Positions 46,138 to 54,403 of a DNA stretch of 64,000 nt are shown here, piece by piece. Under the pieces are notes generated by a model that had not been told where the DNA came from, ran no database searches, and saw nothing but the letters and a program-made list of their open reading frames with translations. Source of the DNA: Methylomonas sp. AM2-LC (lineage in GTDB: Bacteria > Pseudomonadota > Gammaproteobacteria > Methylococcales > Methylomonadaceae); NCBI RefSeq assembly GCF_039904985.1, contig NZ_CP157007.1, positions 69,660 to 133,659 on the forward strand, read 5' to 3'. Numbering within the stretch: position 1 is the first letter of the stretch; every line of letters begins with the position of its first letter. The translations under genes and the position numbers were made by a program.

Positions 46138-46641
46138 TTAGTTTGTGGCGAAAGGTGCGACGTACACGAGTTCAATTTCTACACGCTGATTTTCTAATCT
46201 CCCTCCTGGCGTTGAATTATCGGCCACGAAATCTCCAGGGGCATAGTTGATGGATACCTTTAGTGGCGATACACCGTGATCTATTAGGTATTTTCTTGCC
46301 GACATCGCTCTTGAAAGTCCTAGCGATTCGTCTTTCCGGCCTGCGGCTATTGTGCTTGTTCGGCCCCGTACCGTGATAAGTGCGGCTTCTGCTGCATTTA
46401 CAAGTTCTTGTTCATCACTGTAACTAGGCCGGAACACACGACCATTGTTTTGGAACTGAACCGTTACCGTCTTAGAGCTAGGTGTATTAAAGTTTAAAGG
46501 AGCGCTCGATACTGTCGGGTAATAAGGCTTAGGACTAATATCAGCCGCAAAAATCGGTTCTGCATGATAGGGAGCTTCTGCGTTGGCAATGGTGATAAGC
46601 GGCAAAAATGCAACGAATAGTAATAGGCGTTTTTTGCACAT
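46138..46641 (-). CDS. Secreted OmpA-domain protein at the end of the trb operon
   Basis: 167 residues. A signal peptide (K-K-R-L-L-L-F-V-A-F-L-P-L..., cleavage near A-N-A) is followed by an OmpA C-terminal-like domain: V-T-V-Q-F-Q-N-N-G, G-R-T-S-T-I-A-A-G and L-S-R-A-M-S-A-R-K-Y-L-I-D-H-G-V, ending E-N-Q-R-V-E-I-E-L. That fold binds peptidoglycan in the periplasm. It starts 23 bp after the traX/trbP-like gene on the same strand, so it is probably the last gene of the transfer operon and may anchor the mating channel. RK2 does not have it at this position to my knowledge. Confidence 0.7.
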   Translation of the reverse strand: MCKKRLLLFVAFLPLITIANAEAPYHAEPIFAADISPKPYYPTVSSAPLNFNTPSSKTVTVQFQNNGRVFRPSYSDEQELVNAAEAALITVRGRTSTIAAGRKDESLGLSRAMSARKYLIDHGVSPLKVSINYAPGDFVADNSTPGGRLENQRVEIELVYVAPFATN

Positions 46642-46664
46642 AGTCGTGGTACTCCTGATTGTTA

Positions 46665-47384
46665 TTAGTTAATAACGGCTTTGGCGATCCAAAGCACTGA
46701 TAGATGAAGCGGGTAATATATGTAAAAGATCATTTTTAAACGTGGCACGTTTAGAGATATGAAGCAGGCCGATAGCGCTACCGGCAAAGCCGCTAATGCC
46801 CAATGATTACCGTTGATAATTCGCATTGCTGTCAGCGCTGCTATTAAAATGATGATTGAGAGCATGTTTGCTTTTCTGCAGTATGACCAGGCGGCTATTC
46901 CAATAGTTATACCTGGCCACCAAAATTCAACGGATGAACCACCGATAATGAACACAAAGATTGCAATGATGTAACTGCCGATTGTGCCTCGATCTAGCAA
47001 GTAAATCGTGGCTGTCATGACTAGCAAGGCGAACATAATATTAAGTGGCCACCAACCTGTTATCAGCCCTCCTAATCCAATAAATGCGGGTGTGGCGATT
47101 AGACCGAACAGCATCAGACGTTTCATTGTCCGAATATAACCGCCCTTTTCCATTACGCCAGGTCGTGCCAAGTTGTAAGCCAATACAAATGCGAATAGCG
47201 GCATAGTTAAACGACCGCATTCAAAAATAAAGGGTAGTTTCTCTGCGAACAGGTATTTATTTACATGATCTAATGTCATAAGTACCAGTGCTAACCATTT
47301 CACGGCTTCGATAGCGCCATCTGACACAATCAAGCGAGGCAGACTATTCTGTATCGGCTTTGGCGACGATTTTGCGAGGTACAT
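46665..47384 (-). CDS. trbP: TraX/TrbP-family membrane protein
   Basis: 239 residues with seven or more hydrophobic segments. The early W-L-A-L-V-L-M-T-L-D-H-V-N-K-Y, R-L-T-M-P-L-F-A-F and late Y-P-L-H-L-S-V-L-W are TraX-family marks. TraX acetylates F pilin and TrbP is its IncP counterpart; in RK2, TrbP is dispensable for cyclisation of the pilin. It overlaps the trbN 3' end by 41 bp. Position right after trbN matches the RK2 trbP place, with trbO missing. Confidence 0.85.
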   Translation of the reverse strand: MYLAKSSPKPIQNSLPRLIVSDGAIEAVKWLALVLMTLDHVNKYLFAEKLPFIFECGRLTMPLFAFVLAYNLARPGVMEKGGYIRTMKRLMLFGLIATPAFIGLGGLITGWWPLNIMFALLVMTATIYLLDRGTIGSYIIAIFVFIIGGSSVEFWWPGITIGIAAWSYCRKANMLSIIILIAALTAMRIINGNHWALAALPVALSACFISLNVPRLKMIFYIYYPLHLSVLWIAKAVIN

Positions 47385-47928
47385 ACGTTGTATTGATTGT
47401 TGCTGTGTATGTTGGTTTGGACTTTGTAGTTGTTACGTTCGCCGTAACCGGTTTTGATATCGCTAGTTCCGAGATTGCGGCATTAATCTTTGTTTGATCG
47501 CCGGACATTAACAAGTCCAACCTATCCGCCCATTTATTAGCCCGAAGCATCAAATCCGCTCTATATATGGCGTTAAAATAATGCGTTCTTGAGTGATAGT
47601 TAGCTGCTCTTGTCCATATGTCGCCTGAATCATTCGCTATGTGGCCATGCAGCCGCCATGCGGCTAGATCGTAAGCGTAGCAACCTTCGGCTGCTACATC
47701 TTCCGCCGTGATGCCATACTGAGCTGTCAGCGTTTTTAAGTAGGCGGTGTTAAATTGCATTGCCCCAACGTCATGGGTTCCGTTGGCGTTGCGAACCCAC
47801 TGCCCCGGTTTACCGGCTTCTTTTTCGGCAACGGCGATTACGATATTTGCAGGTACATCGTAGTGAACGGCGGCGGCTATCGAGCACACTATTCGCTCAT
47901 GAATTTGTGGAGGCATATCAATTGGCAT
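47344..47928 (-). CDS. trbN: TrbN lytic transglycosylase
   Basis: 194 residues with a soluble lytic transglycosylase fold: A-V-A-E-K-E-A-G-K (catalytic Glu near 35), D-V-G-A-M-Q-F-N-T (G-x-M-Q-x-N) and A-W-R-L-H-G. It opens peptidoglycan so the mating channel can be built. No clear signal peptide is seen at ATG 47928. Position between trbM and trbP agrees with IncP plasmids. The C-terminal 50 residues are Thr/Lys-rich and probably unstructured. Confidence 0.88.
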   Translation of the reverse strand: MPIDMPPQIHERIVCSIAAAVHYDVPANIVIAVAEKEAGKPGQWVRNANGTHDVGAMQFNTAYLKTLTAQYGITAEDVAAEGCYAYDLAAWRLHGHIANDSGDIWTRAANYHSRTHYFNAIYRADLMLRANKWADRLDLLMSGDQTKINAAISELAISKPVTANVTTTKSKPTYTATINTTYVPRKIVAKADTE

Positions 47929-47949
47929 AAGGCATGACCCCCGTGTTAA

Positions 47950-48243
47950 CTAAGGCACTTCGCCGAATACGGCAATGATGTTGTCGATTTGACCACCAAC
48001 ACCGCCACCGCAACCATTTAGAAAAGCTCTACGCGCGATAGCTGTTGACACCGGATCGAAGCCCCACCAATTCCAAACCTGAATACTAAAAAACTCAGAG
48101 GTGGAACTGGCGCACTGTCCGGCGTTCCCTCCCCCTGCAATCATGCCGAACATACACAGCACCGCGCTGCACGGATTTGCTGCGGCTTTGGTTGTTGGAG
48201 TTAATATCATTACCAGTGCAAGGGCAATCGCTCTAATTTTCAT
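47950..48243 (-). CDS. trbM: TrbM, short form
   Basis: 97 residues, about half the RK2 TrbM. Signal peptide (I-A-L-A-L-V-M-I-L... A-A-A), then the cysteine pattern of TrbM: N-P-C-S-A-V-L-C-M-F-G, G-Q-C, F-F-S-I and R-R-A-F-L-N-G-C. The cysteines suggest disulfides in the periplasm. The second half of the family is missing. It lies between trbL and trbN. Confidence 0.8.
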   Translation of the reverse strand: MKIRAIALALVMILTPTTKAAANPCSAVLCMFGMIAGGGNAGQCASSTSEFFSIQVWNWWGFDPVSTAIARRAFLNGCGGGVGGQIDNIIAVFGEVP

Positions 48244-48260
48244 AACGTGGCTCCTTTGAA

Positions 48261-49775
48261 TTAAACTTGTTCTGAACGATTAACGAAAGCCGCTACTTCT
48301 GCGGCGGGATCATGCGAGTTATCTCCGCTGAGGCTGTTGTCACTGAACGATGGCATGTCATTTCTTATGGCTGTTGCAACTTGACCGGGTAAGGTTTGAT
48401 CAATGCGGTTTTGCATGCTGTCTTTGAAGTTCTGAAACTTCTCCTTCGCAACTTGCCCTACCCCACTGGCGAGATTAGATACTGTACCGGCTGTTATCTT
48501 GGCTGCATTGCCGATTTCACTACCGCTACTATCACCGCCTCTTCCGCCGCCTGATGTTGTCGATGAGCTACCACCGCCACTTCCTCCATTGCTAGATGAA
48601 CTACTACCGCCTGAACTACTGCTAAGCCCCATTGCTTTACCTAATGGCGTTGATTCAGGGCTTGTGGCCGTTTGTTGAGATGATGAAGATGAACCACCAT
48701 CGCCACTATTAAAATCAGGCGAACCGCCGCTAGACTCGCTCGATCCTCCACCAGAAACATCGGCTGATGCTTTTTTGAATGCAGCCGTTAATGCTTGCGC
48801 TCCGCCTACGGCGTTGGCTCCGGCTGCCGCCATAGCTGCGCCGCCTGCTGCTAGCATTGAACCGGCTACGGCGGAGGCGGCCATAGCGGCACCGGCTCCA
48901 AAGCCATTCCCTATTGCACCTGCACCGCCGCCCATTGCAACTCCTCCAAGCATTGGAGGGACTTTATTTGTTAACACTAAGAGCACAACAGCAACAATCA
49001 ACATAACACCCATTTCCTTAAGGTTCATGTTCGACGACATGCTTGTGTAATAGGTATTGACGAACGTTTTCCCGATGCCAACCAGCAAGATCATGGTCAT
49101 AGTTTGTATGGCAATGCTCAACACAGTTTTGAAATAAGCGATTGCCATATCTGATGTCCACCTCGACCCCCCAAAACCAAGGTAAAACACTCCGGCATAG
49201 GCCAATATCCACCCACTAATTAGGAGCAACAGCATATTTATGGCTATCAGTGCCATGCATACAAGGATGATGCCACTGATGGTTACACCGACAGCACTAT
49301 CTAACGGGGCCCACACAGTGGTTTTATCAATCACAGTAAAGAATATGCTGAATCCAATATCAACAATTCCTGATGGAGACAATGCAGATGGAAAACCCGA
49401 TGCAGTGCTGCCTACGGATTCCATAGAATGAATGATACCTATTGCCATCGTCGGACCATTGGATAGTAGCCACCAGAAAAAGCCTGTAAACATGATGAAC
49501 TTGATAAATTCCCCATAGAACTCTGCTATATCTGCTTTTCGCAAGACCATCATGCCCGCAGTCCAGACCATCGAAATGGTGGCAAGTGACCAGAACAAAA
49601 ACGTGGCTCGTGCTTTAATTGTTGCTGCCCACGCACTTGCGGCGGCGGAATAATTATTTAATACAGTATCTAACATTCCGGTACTAGTGATTGCAGCATG
49701 AGCATCAACTGCGTGAATCACAGACAATAAGAACAACAGGCATAAAAATGTTCTTTTGAAAGGAGTTGTTCTCAT
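48261..49775 (-). CDS. trbL: TrbL, inner-membrane channel protein (VirB6-like)
   Basis: 504 residues. Signal-like N-terminus, then six or more membrane segments up to about residue 320 (A-T-F-L-F-W-S-L, F-I-M-F-T-G-F-F-W-W-L-L-S, I-L-V-C-M-A-L-I). The Ala/Gly-rich stretch and long Ser/Gly-rich low-complexity tail (~340-430) are typical of TrbL/VirB6. It forms part of the inner-membrane translocation pore of the P-type conjugation apparatus. Confidence 0.93.
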   Translation of the reverse strand: MRTTPFKRTFLCLLFLLSVIHAVDAHAAITSTGMLDTVLNNYSAAASAWAATIKARATFLFWSLATISMVWTAGMMVLRKADIAEFYGEFIKFIMFTGFFWWLLSNGPTMAIGIIHSMESVGSTASGFPSALSPSGIVDIGFSIFFTVIDKTTVWAPLDSAVGVTISGIILVCMALIAINMLLLLISGWILAYAGVFYLGFGGSRWTSDMAIAYFKTVLSIAIQTMTMILLVGIGKTFVNTYYTSMSSNMNLKEMGVMLIVAVVLLVLTNKVPPMLGGVAMGGGAGAIGNGFGAGAAMAASAVAGSMLAAGGAAMAAAGANAVGGAQALTAAFKKASADVSGGGSSESSGGSPDFNSGDGGSSSSSQQTATSPESTPLGKAMGLSSSSGGSSSSSNGGSGGGSSSTTSGGGRGGDSSGSEIGNAAKITAGTVSNLASGVGQVAKEKFQNFKDSMQNRIDQTLPGQVATAIRNDMPSFSDNSLSGDNSHDPAAEVAAFVNRSEQV

Positions 49776-49781
49776 ATGAAA

Positions 49782-50036
49782 TTACCGCCATTCAATCTTC
49801 GGACTTGCCTTGAAACTTCCACGTCTGATGCACAGCCCAGCGAAATCCTCCCTTATCTTTTTATCCTCGATCTTTACAATATTACCGTCCTGGCAATTTT
49901 CATCATTAACCTCAGGCATGACTGTTAAGTTTGGCTTAGGTATGTTTGTGTTAGTGGCTTCATCATTTGAGCAACCATTAATCAAGGAAACCAGTAAAGT
50001 TGCCAGAATGTAGTATTTAAATTTATTGTTAATCAT
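49782..50036 (-). CDS. trbK: TrbK entry-exclusion lipoprotein
   Basis: 84 residues with a lipobox at L-I-N-G-C22. The mature part has the TrbK layout: E-N-C-Q-D-G-N-I-V-K-I-E-D-K-K-I-R-E-D, then C-I-R-R-G-S-F-K-A-S-P. In IncP plasmids TrbK lies in the membrane and blocks entry of related plasmids. It sits between trbJ and trbL, the RK2 location. Carrying it would stop a second plasmid B from entering this cell. Confidence 0.85.
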   Translation of the reverse strand: MINNKFKYYILATLLVSLINGCSNDEATNTNIPKPNLTVMPEVNDENCQDGNIVKIEDKKIREDFAGLCIRRGSFKASPKIEWR

Positions 50037-50046
50037 GCTTTTACTC

Positions 50047-50832
50047 CTATTGCCATAAAACGACTGGGCTGGCTACGAATGTGCCAGTCCTGATTTGTAC
50101 TGCAGCGGCTGCTTGCTGCGCTTCCTGATCGGCCAGCGCTTGTTGCCTTGTGACTAAGGCGTTTTGTTGGGCAATAAGAAGTGCGCGAATTTGCAAAAGC
50201 TGGTTAGATTGCGCACTGGCCAATTGATTCGCTGCTGTTATAGCTTGCATCTGTCCAGTTGCATTTTGGGACGACGCTTGTAGTGTCGCAAGATTATTAG
50301 CATCATTTTGCAGAAGGGTTTGTTGTTGTGCCAGACCTTGGATAGATGCATCGTTTGCGCTCTTTTGCGCTACTGATCCATTCAGTTTACTTTGTGCAAG
50401 TTGCAGCCATTGTTGAGTTGTACAGCCGCCAGAAGTAATGCATGGAGAGTTGGCATACGACTGCATGTTCTGGAATTTTGATAAATAGGTATTGAGATTC
50501 CCGAACTGGTTTTCCATTTGGCTAATTGAATTGATGGAACCCAGTAGTCTTTGAACTGTTGTACCCGCCTGATCCCATTGAAATGTAGGAAGCTGAGCGG
50601 TGTTTTGTATCATATTTTGATATTGATTTAATTGCGTAGAATACTGCTGCAACTGGGTTGAGTATTGATCTAACTGTTTTAACGTTTGCGCGACCTGTTC
50701 CACGGCGGTAATACTATCTTGCGCTACATTAGCTCCATCAATAACCGGGATACCGGCGTGTACCGATGTTAACTCGCAAAAAACCATGATTAGAATTGCT
50801 ACTATTTTGGCGGCCAAAATTGGTCTTTTCAT
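50047..50832 (-). CDS. trbJ: TrbJ, periplasmic mating-channel protein (VirB5-like)
   Basis: 261 residues. Signal peptide, then G-I-P-V-I-D-G-A-N-V-A-Q (the conserved P-V-x-D start of TrbJ) and long Gln-rich helical stretches (Q-Y-S-T-Q-L-Q-Q-Y, Q-Q-Q-A-L-A-D-Q-E). The P-C-I-T-S-G-G-C pair probably forms a disulfide. VirB5-type proteins sit at the pilus tip or base. A 214-bp... no such gap exists: it follows trbI by 28 bp and precedes trbK by 10 bp. Confidence 0.9.
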   Translation of the reverse strand: MKRPILAAKIVAILIMVFCELTSVHAGIPVIDGANVAQDSITAVEQVAQTLKQLDQYSTQLQQYSTQLNQYQNMIQNTAQLPTFQWDQAGTTVQRLLGSINSISQMENQFGNLNTYLSKFQNMQSYANSPCITSGGCTTQQWLQLAQSKLNGSVAQKSANDASIQGLAQQQTLLQNDANNLATLQASSQNATGQMQAITAANQLASAQSNQLLQIRALLIAQQNALVTRQQALADQEAQQAAAAVQIRTGTFVASPVVLWQ

Positions 50833-50860
50833 TTCTCGTTCTCCGTGGCGTTAATAAATG

Positions 50861-52291
50861 TTAATAATCAAATGATTGATAGGGTTTAGTCATTGTTAAG
50901 TCTTTTGTAATAATCAAGTTGAATCTGAAGCCCGGTCTTATTTCAAGCGTTGGCGCAATATTCAGATTTTTTTGAATCATCATAGCTGTCGTGTGGCCCA
51001 GTTGTTGCCCAAGAGCCTGACTCATTACATTACTAGCGTTTGGCGCATAAACACCGGAGGTTGTGGCCGAACCTTGATTTTGACTCATTGCCACGCCTGC
51101 CGTTATTGCAGACATGATTAGCGCAGATCCAAATATGCGAAGATAATGATGGTCAACCAGGTCATTAAAGCCCGCATAACCGGCCCCATCCGCCCCAGGC
51201 ATAGCGCCAATATCCATTGCCTTGCCATCAGGAAATACGATACGTTGCCATGCCACTAAAACACGGGCTTGCCCGTAAGCCACTTGACTCGAATATGCAC
51301 CGACAAGTCGAGCGCCCTGCGGAATTAGCAGGTATTTGCCGGTCGCCGTATCATAAACATTTTGTGCAACCTGGGCCATTATCTGACCTGGCAGTTCTGA
51401 ATTGATGCCTGATATTAAAGTGCCTGGTATTACGAACCCGGCTCTTAATTCATAAGGGGAACTTGGGGCTTCAAGTTCTGATTCAATTTTCCAGCGGTCA
51501 TGATGTCCCGATTTGTCGAATTGAGAAAAATCGTTGTTACTACTCGGACTAGATGTGTTATTACTCCCTGCAGATGTGCCGGTTCTAATGAGTTGTGGAG
51601 AGCTATCTCCACCAAACCCACTACTACTCAAACCGCTAGAGCCTCCGCCATTCATCGACTGTTGTATCTTGGCTAACTTATTTTGATACACAACGGTCGG
51701 ATCAATATTTGACTGCTGTTGCGATGCAGGTTGAATGATTCCGTCATCGCCATTGCTTTGCGCTGTTGCCATTGCCGGTGGTGATCCAGAGCTACGCGGG
51801 GATTGTATTTTGACGGCAGTCTTGGCTTTAATCGCTTCATTTAACAACTGCAATTTCATTTGCCGTATTCTGGTGGCATCATCGTTCTGTTGTTGTGGTC
51901 TTGCCCCAAGCTGATTAGGTGGTGTTGGTGGAGCTGTTAGGTTTTCTGCGCGAGCAAGCGTAAAAGCAGGGGTGGGTTGTGTTTGCGTTGTAGACAGCGC
52001 AGGTACTTCTAATGGTTTTGTTTTTTCGGCGATTAGGCCATCACCTTGATCGCCCGCTATTTGGTTGGCGAACATACTAGCGTTACCGCCTTTATCTTTG
52101 CTGGCTTCTTCAGGCCGATTTTGCTGATCAGCGCGATCCGCTGCCACCATCATCATGACGATGAGAAAAACAAGAACCGCTACACCAATGATGTACAACG
52201 GTACGTTGTTTACTCGACGAACGCCGGAGGTTACGGAATTTGGCGATACATCGGGGTTCATTAGGTCTTCGTGTGCTGCGTTTGTAGTCAT
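50861..52291 (-). CDS. trbI: TrbI, VirB10-like channel scaffold
   Basis: 476 residues. Cytosolic N-terminus (~1-30), one membrane helix (V-P-L-Y-I-I-G-V-A-V-L-V-F-L-I-V), a proline/glutamine/serine-rich periplasmic linker (~60-260) and a C-terminal VirB10/TraB domain with R-A-G-F-V-I-P-G-T-L, I-P-Q-G-A-R-L-V-G-A-Y and P-G-A-D-G-A-G-Y-A-G. It spans inner and outer membranes and senses ATPase state. ATG 52291 lies 3 bp after trbH. Confidence 0.95.
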   Translation of the reverse strand: MTTNAAHEDLMNPDVSPNSVTSGVRRVNNVPLYIIGVAVLVFLIVMMMVAADRADQQNRPEEASKDKGGNASMFANQIAGDQGDGLIAEKTKPLEVPALSTTQTQPTPAFTLARAENLTAPPTPPNQLGARPQQQNDDATRIRQMKLQLLNEAIKAKTAVKIQSPRSSGSPPAMATAQSNGDDGIIQPASQQQSNIDPTVVYQNKLAKIQQSMNGGGSSGLSSSGFGGDSSPQLIRTGTSAGSNNTSSPSSNNDFSQFDKSGHHDRWKIESELEAPSSPYELRAGFVIPGTLISGINSELPGQIMAQVAQNVYDTATGKYLLIPQGARLVGAYSSQVAYGQARVLVAWQRIVFPDGKAMDIGAMPGADGAGYAGFNDLVDHHYLRIFGSALIMSAITAGVAMSQNQGSATTSGVYAPNASNVMSQALGQQLGHTTAMMIQKNLNIAPTLEIRPGFRFNLIITKDLTMTKPYQSFDY

Positions 52292-52294
52292 AAT

Positions 52295-52735
52295 TTAGTT
52301 CTCCAATCTCGCCCAGGAACCGGCGGGTACAATGCTGTCATCTTGCTCTATATAGGCTCGTGTCAACGTATAGGCTCCTACAAGGAGCTTAATGCGATAT
52401 AGTTCCTGATATGGATCAATGATGTACCGCAGGCTAGTGCCAGTCTGAATATCGACCGGTTGCTTCTTGCTGAATTCTTGTACTGCATAACCGTGATTAC
52501 GCAGAGTCGAAATAAGCTCTTGCCCAAAGTTATCATTGGGTAATATGGGTTGACCTATGTTGAATTGGGTACTGGCTGGCGGGTAAAGCGCTTCTAATTT
52601 AGTCACCGCGTCGTCTACCAGTTTGGCGTTCAACCCATAAGGGGTATTCTTCGCGGCCATGAGATTTCCGTACTTAGGCGTTGCGCACCCTGCCGCCATG
52701 CTGATGGCGATTATCAGTACAATCAGGCGAATCAT
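52295..52735 (-). CDS. trbH: TrbH, lipoprotein of the outer-membrane complex (VirB7-like role)
   Basis: 146 residues with a lipobox M-A-A-G-C17, conserved Y-G-L-N-A-K-L-V-D-D-A-V-T-K-L and L-R-N-H-G-Y-A-V-Q-E-F. TrbH is anchored in the outer membrane next to TrbG and TrbI. Ends just before trbI starts. Confidence 0.88.
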   Translation of the reverse strand: MIRLIVLIIAISMAAGCATPKYGNLMAAKNTPYGLNAKLVDDAVTKLEALYPPASTQFNIGQPILPNDNFGQELISTLRNHGYAVQEFSKKQPVDIQTGTSLRYIIDPYQELYRIKLLVGAYTLTRAYIEQDDSIVPAGSWARLEN

Positions 52736-52737
52736 AA

Positions 52738-53637
52738 CTACTTTCCTTTTTGAATGGTGACTGAATCTTGATCACCGCCAACCCCAGCGATCAGGACTGC
52801 TCTGTTGAAAATGCTATCAACGATATATCTGTCACCCTGAACGCGGTAGTTCACGATTTCATTTTCATCGTCAGTGAATACCCCACCCTCTTTGCGAACT
52901 ATGAGTAAAGTGGGGGCTTCCGTCTGTGACATTGTTGTCGGCATTTGAATAATGGTTTTTTGCCCGTCGTTGTATACTCTGACCGGCTTCCAACCCACAT
53001 CACTGTCACTTGTGATTTCATAATCGAAATTCAAATCTCCCAAGTATTCTCCAGTTTTTGGAATGGTTTTTACTTCGCGATCCTTTGTTTCGCGGTTTTT
53101 GAATGCTTCCCACTTGGCCAGGGAATCCTCTGGGTATGTGAACGCTACTTTTGGCATGTACTGAGTCCGATGCGACCGAAGTTGTAAATGGTATGCGCGA
53201 AGATTCGTAAAAACGTCTAGTGACGTTTCTAAGCCAACATCCATAGGTTTTATAACTAGATGCTGTACCTCGTTAGCGCCGCTACCAGTAATGGCCGGAT
53301 CAATAGTCCATCGTGCTGTATCGCCCAAGTGAATAGAATTGACTAATTCGCCTGGTTGTAATGCCACATCGCATACTTGCAGAACGGCACACACAATACT
53401 TGGTTGTTGTACACCATAGACGAATTGGATAGTGCCGTTGGCTCCTGCTGAGGGTGGAATGCCTATTGCGCTGGTTGCTTTCCATTTTTGAGCAATGGCC
53501 ATCGCCGACTTCTCTTGTTTGGTCAACTTTGGATTATCTTTTGAGAAATACAGGTCGGCCATGTCATCAGCGTTTGCCACCGTTGTCATTGAACCCGTAA
53601 CAATCAAAATTGATGTAATCAATGTTTTCAGTTTCAT
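52738..53637 (-). CDS. trbG: TrbG, VirB9-like outer-membrane channel protein
   Basis: About 299 residues from ATG 53637, chosen for its GGAGG ribosome site and signal peptide (L-K-T-L-I-T-S-I-L-I-V-T-G). The frame is open up to 53700. Contains V-Q-Q-P-S-I-V-C-A-V-L-Q-V-C-D-V-A-L-Q-P-G-E and a C-terminal V-W/R-P-V-R-V-Y-N-D-G-Q-K-T strand region typical of VirB9/CagX. Forms the outer-membrane ring with TrbH and TrbI. Confidence 0.93.
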   Translation of the reverse strand: MKLKTLITSILIVTGSMTTVANADDMADLYFSKDNPKLTKQEKSAMAIAQKWKATSAIGIPPSAGANGTIQFVYGVQQPSIVCAVLQVCDVALQPGELVNSIHLGDTARWTIDPAITGSGANEVQHLVIKPMDVGLETSLDVFTNLRAYHLQLRSHRTQYMPKVAFTYPEDSLAKWEAFKNRETKDREVKTIPKTGEYLGDLNFDYEITSDSDVGWKPVRVYNDGQKTIIQMPTTMSQTEAPTLLIVRKEGGVFTDDENEIVNYRVQGDRYIVDSIFNRAVLIAGVGGDQDSVTIQKGK

Positions 53638-53662
53638 AATTTTGTGCCTCCGTTTTTTTAAA

Positions 53663-54403
53663 CTATTGTGGTTGCGTTGACCAAGAATAATCACGGACAA
53701 ACAGCCCTATCGGGTTTTGATGCAATTGCTCTTCATTGGTGTTTGGTTTTAGCTCAATAATGTAAACAGTTATCAACGCCCTCATGCGCACTGGCTTGTT
53801 CTTTACTGCGCCTTGTCTATCTCGAGTTGTTTCCACCCAATCGACTTGCCAAGTCTCTGGTGTTTGTGGCAAAGCTGAAGAAATTTCCACATTCACCATT
53901 TCGGTCTGCGCTCTTTTAAAAGGACTCGATTCATCAGAACCATTCAGCCATTCGTTCATTTTTTGTGTGGCCGGATCTTGTTGTCCTAAAAGTGCGTATA
54001 CGCCAAACACCATTTTTCTTTGCAATGCAGAGTCCGGCGTTACCGTTCTGGCTTGTGTGATAAATGAGGCAACAGAGGCCCTTACTACTCGTTGATCAAC
54101 GGGTTTTGCTTTATCGGCGCGGGCTACGGCGATGGTTTGACCAAGCTTGTCTACTTCGATGACGTAAGGAACGTATTTGCTTTGGCTGCCGATATGTATC
54201 ATCCCGCCAATGCCGCCCAAGGCGATCAATAACGATAAAACACCGAATATTTGCCACATTTGCCGAGAGGCTACGACACCACGGGTATGATCGTTCCATG
54301 TGCGCCGTGCGGCTAGATAGGGGTTTTCATTCTCACCATTTCGGCGCCCACCAGCTATCAGTTCGTTAAATTTGCGTGGGTCTTTATTTTTGTTAAATAG
54401 CAT
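53663..54403 (-). CDS. trbF: TrbF, VirB8-like assembly protein
   Basis: 246 residues. Short cytosolic part with N-P-Y-L-A-A-R-R-T-W-N-D-H, one membrane helix (F-G-V-L-S-L-L-I-A-L-G-G-I-G-G), then the VirB8 periplasmic domain (Y-V-P-Y-V-I-E-V-D-K-L-G). Nucleates channel assembly. Overlaps trbE by 11 bp, so the two are translationally coupled. Confidence 0.94.
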   Translation of the reverse strand: MLFNKNKDPRKFNELIAGGRRNGENENPYLAARRTWNDHTRGVVASRQMWQIFGVLSLLIALGGIGGMIHIGSQSKYVPYVIEVDKLGQTIAVARADKAKPVDQRVVRASVASFITQARTVTPDSALQRKMVFGVYALLGQQDPATQKMNEWLNGSDESSPFKRAQTEMVNVEISSALPQTPETWQVDWVETTRDRQGAVKNKPVRMRALITVYIIELKPNTNEEQLHQNPIGLFVRDYSWSTQPQ

